This document shows positions 56,224 through 64,000 of a stretch of 64,000 nt of DNA, piece after piece. Each line of letters begins with the position of its first letter. The stretch's first letter is position 1. Source of the DNA: Ustilago trichophora (Eukaryota; Basidiomycota; Ustilaginomycetes; Ustilaginales; Ustilaginaceae); contig OOIN01000038.1 of the NCBI GenBank assembly GCA_900323505.1, forward strand, positions 1 through 64,000. Reading direction: 5' to 3'. The translations under genes were made by a program, and so were the position numbers. The notes beneath the pieces were generated by a model. The model was not told where the DNA came from. It was given only the letters and a program-made list of their open reading frames with translations, and did no database searches.

Positions 56224-58437
56224 CTACTCCTGTTGAGCATCGTACCACACCTCCTCTCCCTCTGCGTCATAACCGTATTCGTAGTCATCTGCAAAGTCGC
56301 GCTCGTTGAGCGGTTTACCCGTGACCCAATCCCAAACTTTGGTCAAGAGACTCCTTGATCCGGACTGATTCTGGTCGGTCGAATCATCTTCGTACTCTTC
56401 GCAATCCTCATCATCTGCAGAGGCACCGTTTGTAGGGGTTGAGCTGGGTGCAGAAGTGGGGGTTGCAGTCATGCTAGATTTGAGAAGAGGGGGGATGTCG
56501 TTTGGGTTGATGTAACTTGGGTCGTCAACCGAGGAGGAGGATGTGGGTTTGACCGATGCAGCAGAAGAAGTTTTGGTAGGGATTGCTGAGGTGGGGACTG
56601 CGGAGTTTGCTTTTTCGGTAGCGCTGACTGAGACGGAAGAAGTCGAGATGGCAGCGACGGAAGAAGAAGAGGCGGTAGCTTCGCCGCCGAACCTAGGAAT
56701 GGTGAGGGTCAGCATGGTACTATACGTCGTACCACCGATGACACCAGTCAGCGGAATTGTGAGTACGGGTTGAGACGTAGCCGCTGGCTTGAGCGATGTG
56801 AACGACGAGATGTTGATGGGAGCATCCGAAGTTGGAGTCGCTTTAACCGATCCCGAAGGGGATGCTGTAGAAGACACCGCCTCGTTCTTATCCGACACTG
56901 CAGCAGCGGAAGAAGTGGCGCTTGCAGCTGCCGCACTGGAGGAGGCGGGCAAATTGATCTGCGTCTTTACTCCAGTAGCAATCCCACCAAAAGCCTCTGC
57001 GGGGACTAGGATGGTCATAGTCTTCCAATCACCTGCATCGTCATCGGCGTTGGCATTGTTGGGTTTGACGTTGGGCAGTCCGGCAATGCTGGTGGGGAGA
57101 GCTTTGGTGGGGACGGTGACGGTCATTGTGAGATCGCCTGCTGCTTTAGTGAGCGGAGCAGGGTTGGCATCGGATAGAGGGAGGACGGTCGTAGCGGATG
57201 CTGCGGCTGCATTGAGAGATGGAGCGGAGACTGAGGGTACTGCAGGGGCAGATGGGACCGCTGGGACTGCAGGAGCGGAGACGGACGGCACTGCTGCTGG
57301 GACCGATGCTGAGGGTACAGCAGCAGAAGGCACGTCAGAAGGAACGCTTGTGGGGAGGGCCGATGTAGGCAGATTTGAAGTTGGCAGAGCTGGTGTTGGG
57401 TTCACGCTTCCAACTGGGTTTGATACCGAAGGCACAGCAGGAACGGCAGGGACCGAGGGCACCCCAGGAACAGCAAGGTTGCTCGACGGACTAGGAGCAG
57501 GAGGGGAGCTGAAATCGCTCGGTACTGGCGCAGCTACTGGAATCCCTGCGAGGTCTGAGGCTGTAGCACTCACAGCACCCGCCGCACCCGTAGCAGCCGT
57601 CGCAGCAGCTCCGGTCACCTCAGCAGCATCCGCACTCGCCACCATAGTCGCACTCGACGGCGTAGGTACACCATTTCCCAACACTGCCTGTTCCATCTTT
57701 TCCAACTCTGCACCCAGTCCACCAGCACCACTCGACTGCCTCGCGTGCATCACCGCCGCCTCCATCCTCTCACCCAGTGCTCGTCTAGCTTGGGCGCCGA
57801 ACTGAGCCATCTGTTGAGCCACAATCTGGTTGTAAGCATTTCCTTCGTCTGGGTTTCCTTGCATCGTCATCGACGCCAGTTCAGGTGTAGCACCATTCAC
57901 CTGCTGAAAAAGCGCCCCTTCATCGGGGTTACCTTTCATCCCAACATCCGCCGTCGCTGGTTGAGCCACCTGAGACACCTGCTGTGCAGGGTTCGCCGCT
58001 GCCGAAACAGCCGGTGTAGCATCGTAGTGGTTCACAACGTTCATGGTACTATTCGAAGTTTTGAGGGCTGCCTGAGCCGCAGCCTTGAGAACCTGTTCCA
58101 GTGGGTTACCCGAACCACTGCTCGTAGCCATGGTGGGGGTATCGGGGATACCAACAGAGTACACATCTTGCTCGTTCATACTAGGTTGAGCAACGCTGAC
58201 ATATCCGGCAGGTGCAGCGGCATTTGTGGCTGGAGGAGCATCGGGAATCCCCATCGCATAGATATCTTGCTCGCTCATCGCCGGTTGAGCCACCGAAATG
58301 TACCCCGCAGGAGCCTTACCTACATCCTGTCTCCTCACCGCGACAGGTGCCGTTTGAACAGGATGCAACGAGCTAGCCAGTACAAAGGCGAGCGTTACAC
58401 TGCCGACGAGCGATGCGAACTTTGTCGAAGTAACCAT
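56224..58437 (-). CDS. Secreted Ser/Ala/Val/Pro-rich protein with internal repeats
   Basis: 737 residues from ATG 58437. The N-terminus has a signal peptide, MVTSTKFASLVGSVTLAFVLA, cleaved probably after the TA of PVQTA, with a Kex2-like site at VRRQDVG. Two copies of a ~27-residue unit (AGY-I/V-SVAQP-A/S-M-S/N-EQD-I/V-Y...GIPD-A/T-P) follow at residues ~40-100. Two GNPDEG motifs come near residue 185-210. A long Pro/Ala/Val/Ser region with VPSVPAVPAVPSV-like repeats then runs to ~680. The C-terminus is acidic and Tyr-rich (DDYEYGYDAEGEE). No GPI site or membrane segment is seen. It may be a cell-wall or extracellular matrix protein; I do not recognise the family. An upstream in-frame extension lacks a signal and was not used. 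Confidence 0.8.
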   Translation of the reverse strand: MVTSTKFASLVGSVTLAFVLASSLHPVQTAPVAVRRQDVGKAPAGYISVAQPAMSEQDIYAMGIPDAPPATNAAAPAGYVSVAQPSMNEQDVYSVGIPDTPTMATSSGSGNPLEQVLKAAAQAALKTSNSTMNVVNHYDATPAVSAAANPAQQVSQVAQPATADVGMKGNPDEGALFQQVNGATPELASMTMQGNPDEGNAYNQIVAQQMAQFGAQARRALGERMEAAVMHARQSSGAGGLGAELEKMEQAVLGNGVPTPSSATMVASADAAEVTGAAATAATGAAGAVSATASDLAGIPVAAPVPSDFSSPPAPSPSSNLAVPGVPSVPAVPAVPSVSNPVGSVNPTPALPTSNLPTSALPTSVPSDVPSAAVPSASVPAAVPSVSAPAVPAVPSAPAVPSVSAPSLNAAAASATTVLPLSDANPAPLTKAAGDLTMTVTVPTKALPTSIAGLPNVKPNNANADDDAGDWKTMTILVPAEAFGGIATGVKTQINLPASSSAAAASATSSAAAVSDKNEAVSSTASPSGSVKATPTSDAPINISSFTSLKPAATSQPVLTIPLTGVIGGTTYSTMLTLTIPRFGGEATASSSSVAAISTSSVSVSATEKANSAVPTSAIPTKTSSAASVKPTSSSSVDDPSYINPNDIPPLLKSSMTATPTSAPSSTPTNGASADDEDCEEYEDDSTDQNQSGSRSLLTKVWDWVTGKPLNERDFADDYEYGYDAEGEEVWYDAQQE

Positions 58438-59519
58438 GTTTTCTGTACGAAGAACCTGCCTCGAAGAGAATGAACTCGTGTGTTGTGATTTGGTGGCGGC
58501 CAAATATAGGGGAAGGGTGGGGAAGGGGGGAAAGTTTGCGACGGGTTCGAAAGACGATTGAGGGATGGAGTGTGTGTGAGAAATATGCAGCGCCGAGACT
58601 GTCAAAGTCGGGCCTTAAGTTTCGCTTGTTGGATGTTAAGGAAGGAAAGGATGTTAGGGGGGGGTTGAAACGATTCCAGATCGTCCTTCGCAGTCGTCAA
58701 TCGAGGAAAAGAGGTGGCGGAAAAAGATAGGCTACCAGAGCCTATATGTAGAGAGTAAAGAGAAACGTGTGATGGAGAGAATGTAGAGAACGGTGATCAA
58801 CACCAAGAAAGATGAAAAGTAGAGAAAAGGGAGGGCCGCAACGAGACAAGAATGAACTCTGCAAAGGTACCTCTAGAGATACTTATACTTTTTTCCCTCC
58901 CTATCGCCATCCCAACACGGTTTCCATGTCGTGCCTGAAAGGACCAGCCGAAACCCCAACACACACACACACGTACAGAGGAAGAGAGCGAGAGATGGAG
59001 AAGATAGTTGAGCAGGCATCTACACACTCCATCCAAGCCTCGTTTAGCCGTGGTTCAGTCGCAGCACGATATGCATAACTTAAGCGAGAACCTCTCTTTC
59101 CACATTGGGGGCGCGTAAGGTCAGCCCCGACTTGCGGTCGTGTTGTGAGGATGATCGTCTGCATGCAATGCTAGGTGTTGTAGAGTTCTGGACTACACAC
59201 GGAACTCCTCGGCGCGGTCTTGACCCGCTGCTGCACTTTGAAACATATGACGCCCAAACTTTCATCACAAATCGCTGTCATCACTTTACTCAACCAACTT
59301 GTCCCAGCCCATCAAAGATCCTTTTCGTTCTCCGGCGTCACGCTCACTGTCTATCTCCATTTTTTCCCACACTTGTGTGCGGTTTCGACTTCTGTTATAA
59401 GGCTGTGTGTCAGAGGTCAACAGACACAATTGCAAACTGTTCAAGCAGCAGCAAAGGGAAGGACTAGAACAAGTCAGATCGACCCGGTTCAACAGTGCAG
59501 CAAAGGAAAACAGAAAAAG

Positions 59520-59556
<37 letters not shown>

Positions 59557-60041
59557 GGCGCTTTTTGACGTGTCCCATCAGACGTGTCAAAACCCAAAAA
59601 GCCTCGACGCCATCCAAGGACGCCTTGTAGAATTTTCCCTTTCGCTCGATTGTGTTCCTGCTAAGTCATATGCGGCCGTCCGATCGTGTGCTTGCTTGGC
59701 TCCGTAAGTTGGTCAAGTTGAACCCAAAGCGTGGCATGACAAGAGTTGGTGGAGTGACGTACGGTCTGCTCGCTCGCAAAAGTTGGATCGGAGCGTGGGT
59801 ACCCGATCGAACAGCATAGTTAGCTCGACAGCGACCACATCGCCCCGGCTCCTGACCGGTCTGCAAGGACTCGCATTTGACTCCTCCCAGACATGCCTAG
59901 CCAGCTCAAGAGTGATTTCTGCTGTAACAAACCTTTAACAAACCTTCAGTGCTAAAGGGAAAGTGACCAGCAAAAAGGATTGTCGACCTGTTTAAGCTGT
60001 AACCACAATCGGAAGACTGAAAGGTTGAAAAAAAGAGAGAG
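58438..60041. other. Gene-poor intergenic region
   Basis: No gene is supported. It includes the promoter of the secreted-protein gene, a short CA stretch (58959-58973), and a 33-A homopolymer at 59521-59553 preceded by A-rich sequence. It also has a direct repeat AACAAACCTTTAACAAACCTT near 59927-59946. Confidence 0.5.
59521..59553. repeat. Poly(A) tract, 33 bases
   Basis: An uninterrupted A run, extended upstream by AAAGGAAAACAGAAAAAG. As with the run at 26177, retroposition or slippage could explain it. Confidence 0.95.
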
Positions 60042-60126
60042 TGGAGACTGCATGAGTCGAACACGCGACCTTTCGCAATTTAGACAAGATGCTAAGCGAA
60101 CGCTCTACCAACTGAGCTAAACCCCC
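60042..60126 (-). tRNA. tA(AGC): tRNA-Ala (AGC) with 12-nt intron, second copy
   Basis: Read on the minus strand from 60126 to 60042, this is base-for-base the gene at 16208-16292, including the intron TCTTGTCTAAAT after position 37. The T-rich stretch CTCTCTCTTTTTTTC directly downstream is a Pol III terminator. Flanks differ from those of the first copy except for both being pyrimidine-rich. Confidence 0.95.
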
Positions 60127-61783
60127 GATCGATGTCTACTTGTGGTCCTATTGTGTATACAATTTGTCTTGATTTTTTCAAGCAAGCAGTTCGTTTTGAC
60201 GTGAGGGCATGCGCCGATGGCGTGCAATTTTAGCATCCTCGGCAAGTCAAAGCAAACAGGCGCGCGGAGTTGGACAGGCGGCATGGCGTGCTGCGAGACT
60301 TTTGAAACGCTTTGCTCGTCATCTGGTGGACAATGCCACCATACTACTGTGGGTTCCTTGACAGAGGTGTTTGTGTCAACCTCGTTATTGTGTCTTCGCT
60401 TTCAAGCTAGACAGACGACGGTCGGTGGAAAGATTGGTGTTTCCCCGCCGCTGCAATGTTTCGTGAAAGACGCTTGTAACGACCACACTTTCTAATCAGA
60501 TCAGCGCCCGAACTTTAGCAAGATAGGCTTCGCACAGAACAAACCTGTGTGAAAACAGTATCTGAGGATGTTTCGATGCCTTGGCTGAGACTTGCGCCTA
60601 CGAGGTGGGAAAGAAGAGAAAGTGCGGCCACAGGCTGGATCAATATGACAGATGACACCGACACCTGACAGGCGGCTACCCGTAGCGGTGGCAATGGCGG
60701 CGGCGGTACCATACCGTCGCACGTAGCCAAATACAATCACATCATCATCTCCACCGCTGTTGCACCCTGTACCCAAATATTCCTCCCCTCGCCGAACCCC
60801 CACACTTCTAACTCTCTTCTCCAACGTGCATCGAATTAGCTGCCAATTTGCGCACACTCTCCCTCCCCCTTATGTCGCCATACTCCTTGCTCTCACGTCA
60901 ATCCCAACTCACCCCTTCCCCATCCTTTTTTTTTTCGTCCATCGGTGGATTCCTTCGGATGCTGAACAAGCATACCTTTCCATCACCTCGGCTAGATCTT
61001 TCGAACCTACACGTTGACCTCTGCGGTGATTGAATCGGATCTCGCCATCGAATCTCTTGTCTTTCTCAAATGCATCCTTCCTCTCCTCCATTTCTTCCTG
61101 CATGGATCTCAGGATACACCGTACCGTCGCTCGCCGGAGTCCGTCTTTTCCCGTCCCCCACCACCTTCTTGAGTGTACTGTGATGCAGCCGTAGCCGAAG
61201 ATCTTGCGCTGAAACCGGTTCCCCCTCCGCAAAAATCCTCGCACAAGGTACGCCGGATGCACGCAATGGTACGAGATATACACGCAACCCATTCTTTCAT
61301 TCGCCGAAACATGATCTGTGGTACAGAGGCCGAGGTGAGAAGAAATGAAAGATGCCCTTTGGTGCTCTTACTAAGAGGGAGGCCGCGCGAGATAAAGATG
61401 TGCATGAACGAGCGTTGTGCCTGAATGTGTGTTTGCCACAGTAGTGGGGATCGTGATGATGTTATAGTGCGATAGGATGGAAGGATGTGGCGGCCGGTGC
61501 TAGCCATGGGAGATGAAGGAAGGGAGAAAAGCTGACAGGATGAAGATACAGCAGAGAGAAAAGAAAAAAAATAATAAATAAATAAAGGGCCTGGTGGGAC
61601 ATCTGTTAAATAGCGCCCCCTTCTCAACGATCCTCCCTCGTCCTTACGTCCCTCCTTTTCCTGTACTTTTGCCATCTTTCCATTCACTGGAAGTCCTCAT
61701 TTTCACCTTCCACAGCATCATCATACCATACGACAACGTCCATCGCATCCACGAGCCGTAGCATTTCCACGCACCGTCCCAAA
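60127..61783. other. Intergenic upstream of DUR3
   Basis: No secure gene. A possible two-exon minus-strand gene with a mitochondrial-type N-terminus is described among the findings. Two HGATAR sites (AGATAA at 61390-61395, CGATAG at 61470-61475) lie 300-400 bp upstream of DUR3, and an AATAAATAAATAAA run lies at about 61570-61586. Confidence 0.4.
61390..61475. promoter_or_regulatory. GATA-factor-like sites upstream of DUR3
   Basis: Two HGATAR words (AGATAA, CGATAG) are spaced 80 bases apart, 310-395 bp before the DUR3 ATG. Fungal nitrogen-catabolite genes, including urea transporters, are usually controlled by GATA factors (AreA/Nit2). Such words are common by chance, so this is only suggestive. 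Confidence 0.3.
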
Positions 61784-63883
61784 ATGGCGGCAGACTCCAT
61801 CCCACCGCCTCTCTCCCAAGGAGTCGGGTACGGCGTAGTCCTAGGCTTCGGATTCGCCTTTGCCCTTCTCATGCTCTACATCACTCGTCTTCTCTACCGC
61901 TTCAACGGCGAGAATGCTTCTCATTTCGAAACCTACTCCACTGCGGGTCGACACATCGGCACCGGTCTCACCGCCACCGCCGTCTTCTCCTCCTGGGCCT
62001 GGTCAACCGCCCTCCTCTCCTCCTCACTCGTTACCTTCCTCTACGGGTCAGCGGGGGCATACTGGTTTGCAGCGGGATGCCTAGTCCAGATCTCCGCATT
62101 TGCACTGCTCGCAATTCAGAGCAAACTCAAAACGCCTCACGCCCATACCGTGCTCGAAGTGGTCAAGGTGAGATATGGAACATTCGCCCATTGGCTCTAC
62201 ATGTTCTTCTGTCTTGCGAACAATCTGATCGCGATTGCGAACATGTTGCTCGGAGCCAGTGCTACCGTATCTGCGTTGACGGGGATGCATATCATCGCAT
62301 CGACGTTTTTGCTTCCCGTAGGCGTATGTCTGTATACGATTTCGGGAGGGTTGAAAGCGACATTCCTGACCGATTGGATGCATTCGGTGGCTCTGTTGAT
62401 CATCGTTCTTTTCCTCAGCCTCAAGACGATCACCAACGACGCTATCGAGTCTCCAGCTCATCTGTGGGAGCTCGTCAAGGCCGCGAATGTCGACAACCGC
62501 ATCAGTGGCAATTACAACGGTAGCGTACTTACCATGACCAGTAAAGGCGGTGTCGAGTTCGGCATCCTGCATACCCTCGGAAACTTCGGCTTGGTAGTCA
62601 TGGATTCTTCGTATTGGCAAAAGGCGTACTCTGCCGACATTGCCGCCGCTGTTCCTGGGTACGTCTTGGGAGGAGTGCTCTACTTTGGTCTACCTTGGTG
62701 TTTGGGAACGGTGATGGGTCTCGCTGGGTGGTCGATTCAGAACAACCCAATTTGGCCTGCATTTGGACGATCTCTGTCCTCCAAAGAACTATCCGATGGT
62801 CTTCCTCTCGCCTATACAGCCCTTGCCGTCGCAGGAAAAGGCGGTGCTGTAGCCGTAGTCATCCTCATCTTTATGGCTGTTACATCCACCACTTCTGCAC
62901 AACTCATCGCCGTTTCGTCCATCATATCCTCCGACGTCTATCACACATACATCAAACCAACCGCTAGCGATAAGCAAGTGATCCGAGTCTCCCATCTCGC
63001 ATGTATCGGTTTTGCCATCTTTGCATCTGGCTTTTCCACCATGCTCTTCTACATCGGTATCTCGCTGACGTGGACTCTGTACTTTTTGGGTCTCATCACT
63101 TGTCCCGCTATGGTGACTCTTCCACTTACGGTTCTGTGGAAGAAACAGACTTGGCTTGGCGCAACGATCTCTCCGGTAGTAGGTATGGTAGCAGGGATAG
63201 CTACTTGGTTGGCAACCGCATCAAAGTATGGGAATGGAGTTTTGGACGTTACTACGACGGGGGAATTGTTGCCGTGTATGTGGGGTACGATCGTGGCGGC
63301 TTTTGTACCGGCTATTCTTTCTCCGGTTATCACGTATTTACGTCCAGATCCAGATTTCGCTTGGGAAAGGTTCAACGATATCAAACTCATCCAAGACGAC
63401 TCTTGCTCCTCCAACCTTGACCTTACCCATCTACGCTCTTCGCAGTCCTCCTCGCAGGATGACGATCCTGAAAAGTCCCACCCCGCAACATCCCCCACCC
63501 ACACCTCCTTGGCTTTCACACATGCAGAGCAGCGCTACATGCAAAAACAATCCTACATCGCCGGAATCACAGCTCTCATCCTCTTCCTAGCAGTATGGGT
63601 ACTGTGGCCATTCATCATGTATGCGGCCAAGTACGAGTTTAGCAAACCTTTCTTTGTAGGTTGGATCACCGTTGCTATCATCTGGGCTTTTGCGGCTCTG
63701 TTGATCTTTACTTTCTTGCCGCTGTGGCAAGGTAGGAAGCTCATCGCTCGGATTTTTGTCGGAGTGTTATCCAGGAAGAATGCAAAGACGCCGAATGATG
63801 ATAGAAGGGAAAGCGACGCTACCCAGACAAACAGTGACAGTATCTCGAACGCCAGCGGAGAAGATCACATTCAGCCGCATTAA
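61784..63883 (+). CDS. DUR3: Urea/H+ symporter of the sodium:solute symporter family
   Basis: 699 residues, the usual length of fungal Dur3. A short cytosolic start (PPPLSQGVGYGVVLGFGFAFAL) leads into about 15 membrane helices. Family blocks include FETYSTAGRHIGTGLTATAVFSSWAWSTALLSSS, GAYWFAAGC, ISGGLKATFLTDW, SSYWQKAYSADI, and MAVTSTTSAQLIAVSSI (the last a Ser/Thr-rich substrate-site segment). A hydrophilic loop of about 45 residues (SSNLDLTHLRSSQ region) precedes the last two helices, and the tail after residue 665 is polar. It imports urea and possibly polyamines at the plasma membrane with protons. No urea amidolyase gene lies next to it. Confidence 0.94.
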   Translation: MAADSIPPPLSQGVGYGVVLGFGFAFALLMLYITRLLYRFNGENASHFETYSTAGRHIGTGLTATAVFSSWAWSTALLSSSLVTFLYGSAGAYWFAAGCLVQISAFALLAIQSKLKTPHAHTVLEVVKVRYGTFAHWLYMFFCLANNLIAIANMLLGASATVSALTGMHIIASTFLLPVGVCLYTISGGLKATFLTDWMHSVALLIIVLFLSLKTITNDAIESPAHLWELVKAANVDNRISGNYNGSVLTMTSKGGVEFGILHTLGNFGLVVMDSSYWQKAYSADIAAAVPGYVLGGVLYFGLPWCLGTVMGLAGWSIQNNPIWPAFGRSLSSKELSDGLPLAYTALAVAGKGGAVAVVILIFMAVTSTTSAQLIAVSSIISSDVYHTYIKPTASDKQVIRVSHLACIGFAIFASGFSTMLFYIGISLTWTLYFLGLITCPAMVTLPLTVLWKKQTWLGATISPVVGMVAGIATWLATASKYGNGVLDVTTTGELLPCMWGTIVAAFVPAILSPVITYLRPDPDFAWERFNDIKLIQDDSCSSNLDLTHLRSSQSSSQDDDPEKSHPATSPTHTSLAFTHAEQRYMQKQSYIAGITALILFLAVWVLWPFIMYAAKYEFSKPFFVGWITVAIIWAFAALLIFTFLPLWQGRKLIARIFVGVLSRKNAKTPNDDRRESDATQTNSDSISNASGEDHIQPH

Positions 63884-64000
63884 GAAAAAAATTGGTTACA
63901 TAATACCTCTAGCCATATACTCTTTCCAAGCCTAATCCGCCCTCAACCTCCTTTGACAGTAAAGGTGTGCGTAGGTGTGTGTGAGCGTCTGCACGACGAC

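Noticed and set aside
56224..58437. Fungal RiPP (ustiloxin-type) precursor
   Set aside because: The repeats are only two and not separated by KR sites, and no DUF3328 or other tailoring gene is nearby.
1..64000. CRISPR arrays, insertion sequences, rRNA genes or a biosynthetic cluster
   Set aside because: None was seen; repeats are telomeric, mini- or microsatellite, and gene neighbours are unrelated housekeeping functions of a eukaryote.

Overview
The window is one end of a fungal chromosome, read inward from the telomere. Bases 1-184 are perfect CCCTAA repeats. The rest is about 62 kb of core chromosome with long, mostly single-exon genes, Ser/Ala/Pro-rich low-complexity extensions, CA/GT microsatellites and intron-bearing tRNAs. 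Gene content (RRN6-like, YMR1, VTI1, pantothenate kinase, acyl-CoA oxidase, EAF7, SCO1, RQC1/TCF25, cyclophilin-40, MINDY deubiquitinase, DUR3, two Zn2Cys6 regulators) together with the style suggests a basidiomycete, most likely a smut fungus (Ustilaginaceae). This assignment is by inference, without a database search. A full-length RNA-dependent RNA polymerase argues against Ustilago maydis, which is known to lack the RNAi machinery, and favours an RNAi-competent smut or yeast-like relative.

Layout. (1) 1-4.4 kb: telomere, a GT-rich 51-bp minisatellite, then a subtelomeric gene with an N-terminal P-loop NTPase and a C-terminal PD-(D/E)XK-like nuclease. It has no in-frame ATG near its 5' end. 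A 25-bp tandem duplication breaks its frame, and a second frame change may lie downstream. A short interstitial telomere-like motif and a T-rich tract mark the passage to unique sequence. (2) 4.4-19.6 kb: RRN6-like Pol I factor, a CDF metal transporter, YMR1 myotubularin phosphatase, the three-exon SNARE gene VTI1, tRNA-Ala, and a CLD1/ABHD5-type hydrolase. (3) 19.6-21.5 kb: a gene-poor island with degenerate ~42-bp repeats, a truncated tRNA-like Pol III element and a CA microsatellite. (4) 21.5-36.9 kb: compact housekeeping block of pantothenate kinase, a methyltransferase, a small unknown ORF, POX1, EAF7, SCO1, RQC1 and CPR6. (5) 37.4-49.1 kb: RdRP, MINDY deubiquitinase and a Zn2Cys6 factor, all on the minus strand. 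(6) 49.1-56 kb: a 2.7-kb divergent intergenic region with tRNA-Phe, then a second Zn2Cys6 factor. (7) 56-64 kb: a secreted Ser/Ala/Val-rich protein, a gene-poor stretch with a second identical tRNA-Ala in inverted orientation, and the urea transporter DUR3.

The core genes do not form an operon or a metabolic cluster; neighbours are mostly convergent or divergent housekeeping genes. Some themes recur: mitochondrial functions (SCO1, the CLD1-like enzyme), protein quality control (RQC1, CPR6, MINDY), endolysosomal trafficking (YMR1, VTI1), and genome defence or telomere-proximal elements (RdRP and the NTPase-nuclease). The least ordinary parts are the telomere-proximal 4.4 kb, the 20.1-20.75 kb repeat island, and the RdRP locus.
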